This document shows, one piece after another, positions 16,708 through 24,106 of a stretch of DNA of 64,000 bases. The position numbers and the translations under genes were made by a program. This DNA is from Rheinheimera pacifica (GTDB taxonomy: Bacteria; Pseudomonadota; Gammaproteobacteria; Enterobacterales; Alteromonadaceae), in NCBI RefSeq assembly GCF_024809855.1, contig NZ_JANUEM010000009.1:1-64000 (forward strand), written 5' to 3'. A model generated the notes under the pieces. The model was not told where the DNA came from. It did no database searches and saw nothing but the letters and a program-made list of their open reading frames with translations. The first letter of the stretch is position 1. Every line of letters starts with the position of its first letter.

Positions 16708-17442
16708 GTGATCAGAGTTAACTCGGATGCGTTTTGTCGTACAGTAGTGTTCAGCCTGCTGTTAATGGCAGCTGTTACCGGCTGTAAACCTGCACCAACT
16801 ACCTCCGAAAGCAGCGGTGTTGCTAGTACTGATAAAATCACTGCAGAAGTATCCGGCGGCTGGCAATGGCTATTTAATGGCGAGTCTGCCGAAGCCTGGA
16901 CAAGCAAGAGTGGTGAACCGATTGGCGAGCAGTGGCAAATTATCGACAATGCACTGGTGCTTACTGCAGCTGGCGGCGGGGATATTGTCAGCAAACAAAG
17001 CTTTACCGATTTTGAGCTGGAACTGGAATGGCAAATTGCCGCATCCGGCAACAGTGGTATCTTCTACAAGGTTAACAGCGCAGGTTGGTCCGGTGGTTTA
17101 GAGTACCAGCTACTGGATGATGATAATTATCCCGGCCATGACAACCCTATTCATTTTACTGCTTCATTATTTGATATTTACGCACCGCAAGTTGATGCCC
17201 ATTTACCGGCCGGTAGCTGGAATCATACCCGGATTGTAGTGCGCCACCCGCAGGTTGAGCACTGGCTTAATGGCAAGCTGGTGCTGCAGTTTGAGTTAGG
17301 CTCCGCCGACTGGCAGCAGCGTGCTGCCAACAGCAAATTTGCCCCTAAGAGAGTGCTTGGCGCCAACGAGCCGGGGCATATTATGCTGCAAGACCATAAT
17401 GACAAAATAGCTTTTCGTCAGATCCGGATCCGGGCCTTATAA
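16708..17442 (+). CDS. 3-keto-glycoside/disaccharide hydrolase (DUF1080) lipoprotein
   Basis: 244 residues from a GTG start behind AAGGGGAG. The signal peptide ends in a lipobox (AVTGC, Cys26), so the protein is periplasmic and lipid-anchored. The rest is a single DUF1080/3-keto-disaccharide hydrolase domain, a concanavalin-like beta sandwich. Visible blocks are WQWLFNGESAEAW, DFELELEWQIAASGNSGIFYKV (about residues 105-126), the EYQLLDDDNYPG segment, and the end GHIMLQDHNDKIAFRQIRI. Characterised members cleave 3-keto-glucosides by beta-elimination-type chemistry after C3 oxidation. With the exported GMC dehydrogenase and an exported isomerase encoded next door, it should act in the periplasm. 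Confidence 0.9.
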   Translation: MIRVNSDAFCRTVVFSLLLMAAVTGCKPAPTTSESSGVASTDKITAEVSGGWQWLFNGESAEAWTSKSGEPIGEQWQIIDNALVLTAAGGGDIVSKQSFTDFELELEWQIAASGNSGIFYKVNSAGWSGGLEYQLLDDDNYPGHDNPIHFTASLFDIYAPQVDAHLPAGSWNHTRIVVRHPQVEHWLNGKLVLQFELGSADWQQRAANSKFAPKRVLGANEPGHIMLQDHNDKIAFRQIRIRAL

Positions 17443-17454
17443 CAGGAGCATGTT

Positions 17455-18360
17455 ATGGCTATTAACCGCCGCCATTTTTTATCTCGGGCTTTTGCCGGGG
17501 CTGCTGTTGCAGGCTTTGCCAGCCAGTTGCCGCTAAGCTGGCCGTTGTTTGCTGCCAGCCCGGTGCAGCCAAAAATTTCGCTGGCCCAGTGGTCACTGCA
17601 CCGCCAGTTACGTTCCGGTCAGTTAAAGGTACTGGATTTTGCTGTAAAAACCCGCCGCGATTTTCAACTCGGCGCAGTGGAATACGTAAATCAGTTTTTT
17701 GCCGACAAGGCGCAGGATAAAACTTTCTTACGCCAGCTAAAACAGCGTGCCGATGACAGCGGTGTCAGCAGTTTACTGATTATGGTAGACGCTGAAGGCG
17801 ATCTGGCCGCTATAGATGCAAAGCAGCGCCAGCAGGCGGCAGAAAATCACTATAAGTGGGTTGAAGCTGCAGCATTTTTAGGCTGCCACGCTATCCGCGT
17901 CAGCATTGCAGATAACGCCAAAACCGACGCAGTAAAGATGCAACAGGCAGCAGTATTGGGCCTGCAACAACTGGCGCAGTTTGCTGCACCCTTTGGCATC
18001 AGCATTATTGTTGAAAATCATATGGGCCATTCTATGGATGCCAACTGGCTTGCTGCGGTATTACAGCAGGCCGGTAATATTGGCAGCCTGCCGGACTTTG
18101 GTAACTTTAGCGGTGACAAATACCTTGGCACGCAACTGCTGCTGCCGTTTGCCAAAGGCATCAGTGCTAAAAGCTATACCTTTGATGAAAACGGCGCTGA
18201 GAGCAGTATCGACTATCAGCGCATGTGGCAATTAATCCAAAGCTCAGGCTACCAGGGCTATATCGGTATTGAGTATGAAGGTGAAAGTGCTGACGAAGAT
18301 ACTGGGATCCGTGCAACACGCGATTTACTGCTGGCGGTAGCCAATTACACCGGGCGTTGA
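17455..18360 (+). CDS. Tat-exported sugar isomerase/epimerase (hydroxypyruvate-isomerase-like TIM barrel)
   Basis: 301 residues. The N-terminus has a Tat-type signal, NRRHFLSRAFAGAAVAGFA, suggesting export of a folded, metal-bound protein. The mature part is a xylose-isomerase-like TIM barrel. Metal-site motifs are AVEYVNQFF, GISIIVENHMGHSMD (Glu near residue 185), GSLPDFGNFSG (Asp near 217) and YIGIEYEGE (Glu near 265). The gene is 12 bases after the DUF1080 gene behind AGGAG and is followed by an intrinsic terminator. In 3-keto-glycoside pathways such proteins may epimerise or isomerise 3-keto sugars or their enediolates. The reaction is not established here. Confidence 0.85.
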   Translation: MAINRRHFLSRAFAGAAVAGFASQLPLSWPLFAASPVQPKISLAQWSLHRQLRSGQLKVLDFAVKTRRDFQLGAVEYVNQFFADKAQDKTFLRQLKQRADDSGVSSLLIMVDAEGDLAAIDAKQRQQAAENHYKWVEAAAFLGCHAIRVSIADNAKTDAVKMQQAAVLGLQQLAQFAAPFGISIIVENHMGHSMDANWLAAVLQQAGNIGSLPDFGNFSGDKYLGTQLLLPFAKGISAKSYTFDENGAESSIDYQRMWQLIQSSGYQGYIGIEYEGESADEDTGIRATRDLLLAVANYTGR

Positions 18361-18385
18361 GGTTAAATTTAAAGCCCGGTTTTTT
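18349..18385 (+). terminator. Intrinsic terminator ending the DUF1080-isomerase unit
   Basis: ACCGGGC (18349-18355, inside the last codons) pairs with GCCCGGT (18374-18380), followed by TTTTTT. The stop codon lies in the loop. It separates this unit from the GMC unit, which has its own operator. Confidence 0.7.
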
Positions 18386-18394
18386 GCCTGTTGA

Positions 18395-18408
18395 TGTAAC
18401 CGGTTACA
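18395..18408. promoter_or_regulatory. LacI-type operator 4 (perfect palindrome)
   Basis: TGTAACCGGTTACA, identical to operator 1, lies 111 bases before the GMC start and 10 bases after the terminator T-run. An AT-rich TAATTATTATAAC stretch at about 18467 may be the -10 region. Confidence 0.78.
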
Positions 18409-18519
18409 AATTGGTGTTCAAGTGAGTAGTTCCAGGCCGGCAGGCCGTGAGGAGCCAGGCGGCATAATTATTATAACAAAGCACATTAGTGCAACGTGTG
18501 CAGACGAGGAGAGCGCAAG

Positions 18520-20316
18520 ATGTCAGGAGCATCCGGACAACAGGAATATGATGTTATCGTAGTCGGCTCGGGGGCCGGCGGCGGTATGTCAGCATTAATA
18601 TTAAGTATTGCCGGTTTAAAGGTGTTAATGCTTGAAGCCGGACGGCATTACGATCCGGTAACAGAAACGCCGATGTTTAACCTGCCCAAAGAGGCACCGT
18701 TGCGCGGTGCCAGCACACCAGACAAACCTTTTGGTTTTTATGACGCCACCATTGATGGTGGCTGGCAGGTGCCGGGTGAACCTTATACCCAGGCCAGCCG
18801 TGAGCCACAGCAACGTTTTGACTGGTGGCGGGCGCGTATGCTGGGCGGGCGCACTAACCACTGGGGCCGCATTTCACTGCGTAACGGCGAGTATGACTTT
18901 AAGCCTTACAGCCGCGATGGCCAGGGCTTTGACTGGCCGATAAGCTATGCCGATTTAGCCCCTTACTACGATAAAACCGAAATGTTAATTGGTGTGTACG
19001 GTGACACCGGCCACGGCCTGGAAAACACGCCAGACTCACCTGAAGGCATTTTACAACCTGCCCCCAAGCCACGTGCTTATGAGTTATTGGCGAAAAAATC
19101 CTGTGATGAGCTGAATATACCGGTGATCCCGGCGCATCTGGCCATTTTGAGCCAGCGTCAGGACCATACCCGGTTGCCGGCAAAGCTGTTTCCTAACAGT
19201 GAACTGGGGCAAAAAGTGGTAGCCGGTTCTATGCAATCCCGTGCGGCTTGTTTCTGGGCTACACCTTGCGGCCGTGGCTGCTCTATTAAAGCCAATTTCC
19301 AGTCTACTACGGTGTTAATTCCACCGGCACTGGCCACCGGCAATCTGACCGTTATTACTGATGCGATGGTGCGCGAAGTCACGCTGAATAAGGCCGGTAA
19401 AGCAGATGGCGTAATTTATATCGATAAAAACAGCCGTCAAGAAGTAAAAGTTAAAGGCCGTGCCGTTGTGGTGGCGGCCAGTGCAGCCGAAACGGCGCGG
19501 ATTTTTCTTAACTCGCGCAGCCCGCTGTTTCCGGATGGTATTGCCAACAGCTCCGGCCTGGTGGGTAAGTATCTGATGGATACTGTTGGGGCAGGTGTCG
19601 GCGGGCAAATTCCGGCGCTGGAAAACCTGCCGCCGATGAATGAAGACGGTTCATCCGGTATGCACCTGTACCAGCCGTGGTGGCTATACAAGCAGCAAAA
19701 AGCCGGCAAGCTGAATTTTGCCCGTGGGTATCACATTGAAATGAGCGGTGGCCGTGGCATGCCGGGAGCCGGTGCTTTTGGCGGCCTGCAAAGCTTTACT
19801 GAAGGTGCTTACGGTGCCGGTTTTAAACAAGCGTGCCGGCGCTATTACGGCACCTTTGTGCACTTTGATGGCCGTGGCGAAATGATCCCGAACGAAAACA
19901 GCTATGCCGAACTGGATCCGACAGTGGTAGACCAGTGGGGGATACCGGTACTGAAGTTTCACTGGCAGTGGTCAGAGCATGAGATAAATCAGGCGGCGCA
20001 TATGCAAAAGACCTTCGCCGACATTATTACCGGTATGGGCGGCAAGGTAACCAGCAATATAGAAACCGACGGCCGCAAAGCCATTATGAACGGCGGCTCT
20101 ATTATTCATGAAGTGGGCGGCACCATTATGGGCGCCGACCGTAAGAAATCGGTGTTGAATCAGTATTGTCAGGCCTGGGACGTACCCAACCTGTTTGTTG
20201 CTGATGGCGCACCTTTTGCGTCCAACGCTGATAAAAACCCCACTCTGACTATTATGGCGCTGGCCTGGCGCACCAGTGATTACATTGTTGAGCAGTTCAA
20301 GCAAAGGAATATCTGA
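18520..20316 (+). CDS. GMC oxidoreductase, probable glucoside 3-dehydrogenase catalytic subunit
   Basis: About 598 residues from ATG 18520, behind GAGGAGAG; a GTG at 18496 is in frame but upstream of that site. The FAD-binding motif VIVVGSGAGGGMSALILS is at residues 10-27. Further GMC blocks are LGGRTNHWGR, AASAAETARIFLNS, and the C-terminal HEVGGTIMGAD and NKNPTLTIMALAWRTSDYI. There is no export signal, but the next gene encodes a small subunit with a Tat signal. Glucoside-3-dehydrogenase large subunits are exported as hitch-hikers on such a partner. It should oxidise C3 of glycosides in the periplasm. The cytochrome c subunit known in some relatives is not encoded here. Confidence 0.9.
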   Translation: MSGASGQQEYDVIVVGSGAGGGMSALILSIAGLKVLMLEAGRHYDPVTETPMFNLPKEAPLRGASTPDKPFGFYDATIDGGWQVPGEPYTQASREPQQRFDWWRARMLGGRTNHWGRISLRNGEYDFKPYSRDGQGFDWPISYADLAPYYDKTEMLIGVYGDTGHGLENTPDSPEGILQPAPKPRAYELLAKKSCDELNIPVIPAHLAILSQRQDHTRLPAKLFPNSELGQKVVAGSMQSRAACFWATPCGRGCSIKANFQSTTVLIPPALATGNLTVITDAMVREVTLNKAGKADGVIYIDKNSRQEVKVKGRAVVVAASAAETARIFLNSRSPLFPDGIANSSGLVGKYLMDTVGAGVGGQIPALENLPPMNEDGSSGMHLYQPWWLYKQQKAGKLNFARGYHIEMSGGRGMPGAGAFGGLQSFTEGAYGAGFKQACRRYYGTFVHFDGRGEMIPNENSYAELDPTVVDQWGIPVLKFHWQWSEHEINQAAHMQKTFADIITGMGGKVTSNIETDGRKAIMNGGSIIHEVGGTIMGADRKKSVLNQYCQAWDVPNLFVADGAPFASNADKNPTLTIMALAWRTSDYIVEQFKQRNI

Positions 20317-20317
20317 T

Positions 20318-20977
20318 ATGGCAGATCATAACGACAACAGCAGCACCAACTTAAAACGGCGGGATGCCTTAAAGTTGCTGGCAACAGCCGCCGTAGCCGT
20401 GCCGGTACTGGGCATGGCGGGCCATGCTGCGGCGGTAACGGCCAAAACTAAAGGGGCAGAGCTGATTTACCGGCCTACCGATCCGGATATGCTCAAGCCG
20501 GTAGTACCCTGGTCAATGACACTGACTCAGGCTGAACTGGACGATCTGGCCGTACTGGCTGACATTATTATTCCGGCCGATGCACAGTCGCCTTCTGCGG
20601 CCAGCCTGGGCGCGCAGCACTTTATTAATGAATGGGTGAGTGCGCCTTATCCGCAACAAAAAGCCGATCTTGTGCTGGTACGCGGTGGCCTGCTCTGGTT
20701 AAACGGCGAAGCAAAGAAACGTTTTGGTAAGGCATTCGCCCAACTCAGTACGGCTGAGCAACGGCAAATTTGTGACGATATTTGTTTTGAGCCCAAAGCG
20801 GCTGCCAACTTAAAACACGGTGCCCGTTTCTTTGCCAAAGTACGCGATTTAACTGCCACAGCTTTTTACACCACTGAACCGGGTATGGCCGACATCGGCT
20901 ATATCGGCAATAAACCTATGGCCAGTTTCGACGGCCCGTCTGATGAGGTGCTGCGCAAACTGAAACTAAAAAGTTAA
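20318..20977 (+). CDS. Gluconate 2-dehydrogenase subunit 3-like Tat subunit of the GMC dehydrogenase
   Basis: 219 residues from ATG 20318, one base after the GMC stop and behind AAGGA. The N-terminus carries a Tat signal (NLKRRDALKLLATAAVAVP). The body matches the gluconate 2-dehydrogenase subunit 3 family (PF13618): the AELDDLAVLADIIIPADAQSPSA block and the C-terminal FFAKVRDLTATAFYTTEPGMADIGY segment. Such subunits are needed to fold and export the FAD subunit as one Tat cargo. Tight spacing to the GMC gene supports a heterodimer. It has no redox centre of its own. Electron transfer from FAD must use an unlinked cytochrome or quinone. Confidence 0.9.
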   Translation: MADHNDNSSTNLKRRDALKLLATAAVAVPVLGMAGHAAAVTAKTKGAELIYRPTDPDMLKPVVPWSMTLTQAELDDLAVLADIIIPADAQSPSAASLGAQHFINEWVSAPYPQQKADLVLVRGGLLWLNGEAKKRFGKAFAQLSTAEQRQICDDICFEPKAAANLKHGARFFAKVRDLTATAFYTTEPGMADIGYIGNKPMASFDGPSDEVLRKLKLKS

Positions 20978-21110
20978 ACCAAAGCCCCTGGTTAAGCGGG
21001 CAGCTAAATAGTGACGCAAGTGAAAACAGGGTTCTGACTGCGTTTAGGCGGTAAGAGAAACTCATAGCTCAGAACAACATTTAAAACTAAAAAAATGAGA
21101 GCAACACACT

Positions 21111-24077
21111 ATGTACAGCAAAAACATGTACAACAAAACGGGGAATATCACGCAGCCTGTAAAGCTGCACAAACACCGGCTGGCACAGGCAGTAAGCCTG
21201 AGCCTGCTATTAACGGCCGGCTGCAATACAGCACTGGCGCAGCAAGCTGAGCCAGTGGCAGAAACCAAGACTGAAGCCGAAGTTGAGGTAGTGCAGGTTC
21301 GGGGTATCCGTGCCAGTATGGCCGAGAATATGGCGATAAAACGCTTGTCCAGCGCGGTGGTAGATGCCATTACCGCTGAGGACATCGGTAAGTTTCCGGA
21401 TAAAAACGTTGCTGATTCACTGCAGCGCGTGCCGGGTGTGGTGATCCAGCGTGACGGCGGCGAGGGTTCAACCGTTAGTATCCGTGGTTTATCGTCTGAT
21501 CTTACGTTTACCCAGTTAAACGGCAACTTTATTGCATCGTCACCCGGCGAACCGTCACGTTCTTTTGACTATACCCTGTTGCCGTCGGCGATGATCCAAA
21601 CCGTTGAAGTATTTAAATCGCCGGAAGCCCGGCTGGATGCCGGTGGGGTTGGCGGTACTGTACTGTTACATACACGCAAGCCGTTTGAGATGGATGCTAA
21701 TTCCGGCGTACTAAACATTGAATCAACCTATGCTGATGTTACCGACAAACACGAACCGCAATTTACCGGTGTGTATTCGTGGAAAAATGATGCTGAAAGC
21801 CTGGGCCTGTTGGTGGGATATACCCGGCAAAACCGTACCAGCCGTGTGTTGTCGGGCGGTACCGATTCAAGCATCTGGCGTTGGAGCGGTGTGGCGGATA
21901 CAGCGGTAGATGTTAACGGCAACCCGGTAGACAACAACAACAACTGGGCAGCACTGACCGATGCTCAGGGTAATGTTTACAATGGTGTTTGGTTTCCACA
22001 GGTAGCGCGTGTTGGTGTTACCAAGGAAGAGCGCGAGCGTGAGGGTTTGCAGCTTACCGGGCAATGGCGCCCTACCGACCGGCTGGAGCTGGGGTTTAAC
22101 TATTTTGGTTTTACTCTGGGCCAGGACAGAACCCGTTCAGTGGTGTCGATGCCGGAGTGGTCATTAAACCCTAATTTTCTTACCGGTGTAACACTGGATG
22201 CTTCCGGCACTATTATTACTGGCATGGACTATACCGTCGGCGCCGGTGGGGCCGAGAATGATTTGCAGTTTCCCTGGATGAATGGCAGCTATGTCAGGGA
22301 AGAGTCTACCTCAGATACTTTCGATTTTAACTTCAGTTACGAGGGTGACAGTTACCGCTTGAAGCTGGTTGCCGGTAACACTAAAGCTAAAGGCGGACCA
22401 ACAGAAAGCTGGGATGTCGCGTATAAAAGTTCAAACTGGGGTGAAAACCAGCCGTTTATTGAAAATGCTGCACAGTATGCTGGCTGGTCAACGGGTGACC
22501 GTATGTCAATGTATATGGACCCTAATACCTTAACCAACCTGCTAAGCGGTGTCGGCGGTGGCCGGGATCCGGGTTCATCTAATTCCAGCTTTGTGCGCAG
22601 TACGCTGGAAGAGCGCTACTATCAGCTGGACCTTGATTTTGATATCGACTGGGGTATTTTTACGCTGGTTCGTACCGGCTTAAAATTCCGGGATGCCAAA
22701 TTACACCGCGAAACCGGCAATAACTTTTTTCTGGCTCCCGACTTTGATGTTGAAGGTGCACTGGCCAGTGGCCGGGGTATAGATCAGTTTGACAGCTACC
22801 AGTGGAATGGCGGTATGCCACTGGCAAAAGACGTACTAAAAACAAATGGCGAAGGCAATATTGCCGGTGGCTTTAATATTAACCTGATGCCGGTGATCGA
22901 CTGGGATAAATACCGTGACATTATTTTAAGCAACTACAAACCCTATACCCGGATTGAAGATAATTTTGTTTACAACATCCGTGAGCAAAGTGAAGCATTC
23001 TATCTGCAGGGCGATTTTAGCTTTGGTGATTTCCGCGGTAATACCGGTGTGCGGGTAGTAAAAACCAAAACCACCGGCGAGTCGACCGATTTATACACCT
23101 ACTTTCTTGATCATACCGACGATGTAACCGGTTTACCTGTAACCGGCGACGCCCGTTTTGTCGAAAACTGGCAACTGATCTCGCAAACCACTGAAGAAAC
23201 CTATGTGTTACCCAGCCTGAACCTGGTATGGGATGCCGGTGATAATCTGGTAGTGCGTGGTGCGCTGGCAAAAGTGATGTCGCCCCCCGGCTACAGCGAT
23301 TTGGGTAGTCAGGAGCGTATCAGCTTTATATCAGATGAATGGGCTAAAGACCGCGAGGCTTTTAACACCCAGCCAGGTTTTAGCGGCAGTGGCGGCAATA
23401 AAAACCTTAAGCCGTTTGAATCTGTGCAGGCCGATCTGTCAATAGAGTACTACTACGGCACCGGCTCGGCGGTGGGGATGGCACTGTTTTATAAAGACGT
23501 TGATAACTTTGTGGTGCCGCTGATCATTGACTCGGTGCGCGATTTTGCCGGCGAGCCGGGTGTGGTTGAACCGGGCCAGATCACTATCAGCCCTTACAGC
23601 ACTGTAGGTAATGGTACAAACGCCAAGTCGCAGGGGGTTGAGCTGTTTATCCAGCATGCTTTTGCCAACGGCTTTGGCCTTAATGCCAACTATACCTACA
23701 ACAAAACTAATCAGGCAGATGTGAATGTTGATGGTGAAAAATTTGGTGAATCGCCTTTAGTGGGCAGTGCCAAGTACCAGTACAACCTGTCGGCGTTTTA
23801 TGAGACAGACGATTACAGTATCCGGGCGTCTTATAACAAACGTGGCGAAACGGTACTGGGCATTAACAGTGGTTTAAACGTATATCAGGACCCTTATGAT
23901 CAGGTGGATGTGAATGCCACCTACGCCCTGACAGAGAGCTGGCTGCTAAGTGCATCGGTTATAAACCTGACAAAATCTGAATCAACATCCAGGTTAGGTA
24001 ACGACACCGACGCACGCTTTTTAAACAATAGCTACTCTGGCCGGCGCTATTATGCCGGTATTACGTTTAATTTCTGA
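21111..24077 (+). CDS. TonB-dependent outer-membrane receptor for a sugar ligand
   Basis: 988 residues. It has a signal sequence (cut near ALAQQ, residue 45) and a plug domain with VVDAITAEDIGKFPDKNVADSLQRVPGV and IQRDGGEGSTVSIRGL. A long beta barrel follows, ending in the aromatic C-terminus YAGITFNF. The IGKFPDKN plug variant is typical of the carbohydrate-linked receptors of Xanthomonas and Alteromonadales. It lies 133 bases after the dehydrogenase small-subunit gene with no terminator or operator seen, so it may be cotranscribed under LacI-type operator 4. A discoidin lipoprotein gene follows by 29 bases. I infer uptake of the glycoside substrate of the 3-keto pathway. Confidence 0.93.
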   Translation: MYSKNMYNKTGNITQPVKLHKHRLAQAVSLSLLLTAGCNTALAQQAEPVAETKTEAEVEVVQVRGIRASMAENMAIKRLSSAVVDAITAEDIGKFPDKNVADSLQRVPGVVIQRDGGEGSTVSIRGLSSDLTFTQLNGNFIASSPGEPSRSFDYTLLPSAMIQTVEVFKSPEARLDAGGVGGTVLLHTRKPFEMDANSGVLNIESTYADVTDKHEPQFTGVYSWKNDAESLGLLVGYTRQNRTSRVLSGGTDSSIWRWSGVADTAVDVNGNPVDNNNNWAALTDAQGNVYNGVWFPQVARVGVTKEEREREGLQLTGQWRPTDRLELGFNYFGFTLGQDRTRSVVSMPEWSLNPNFLTGVTLDASGTIITGMDYTVGAGGAENDLQFPWMNGSYVREESTSDTFDFNFSYEGDSYRLKLVAGNTKAKGGPTESWDVAYKSSNWGENQPFIENAAQYAGWSTGDRMSMYMDPNTLTNLLSGVGGGRDPGSSNSSFVRSTLEERYYQLDLDFDIDWGIFTLVRTGLKFRDAKLHRETGNNFFLAPDFDVEGALASGRGIDQFDSYQWNGGMPLAKDVLKTNGEGNIAGGFNINLMPVIDWDKYRDIILSNYKPYTRIEDNFVYNIREQSEAFYLQGDFSFGDFRGNTGVRVVKTKTTGESTDLYTYFLDHTDDVTGLPVTGDARFVENWQLISQTTEETYVLPSLNLVWDAGDNLVVRGALAKVMSPPGYSDLGSQERISFISDEWAKDREAFNTQPGFSGSGGNKNLKPFESVQADLSIEYYYGTGSAVGMALFYKDVDNFVVPLIIDSVRDFAGEPGVVEPGQITISPYSTVGNGTNAKSQGVELFIQHAFANGFGLNANYTYNKTNQADVNVDGEKFGESPLVGSAKYQYNLSAFYETDDYSIRASYNKRGETVLGINSGLNVYQDPYDQVDVNATYALTESWLLSASVINLTKSESTSRLGNDTDARFLNNSYSGRRYYAGITFNF

Positions 24078-24106
24078 ACCATGCACACAAAGAGGCAGAA
24101 TATATA

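Noticed and set aside
16482-17051. 189-codon open frame antisense to the DUF1080 gene
   Set aside because: It overlaps a well-supported lipoprotein gene and the operator region, has low-complexity Ser/Pro/Leu content and no ribosome site.
21062-21526. 154-codon open frame antisense to the TonB receptor start
   Set aside because: It covers the conserved signal and plug region of the receptor, and its Ser/Cys-rich product resembles no family.
23124-23150. Operator-like TGTAACCGGTTTAC inside the TonB receptor gene
   Set aside because: It is within coding sequence for a Val-Thr-Gly repeat, lacks the closing CA of the palindrome, and is not near a start.
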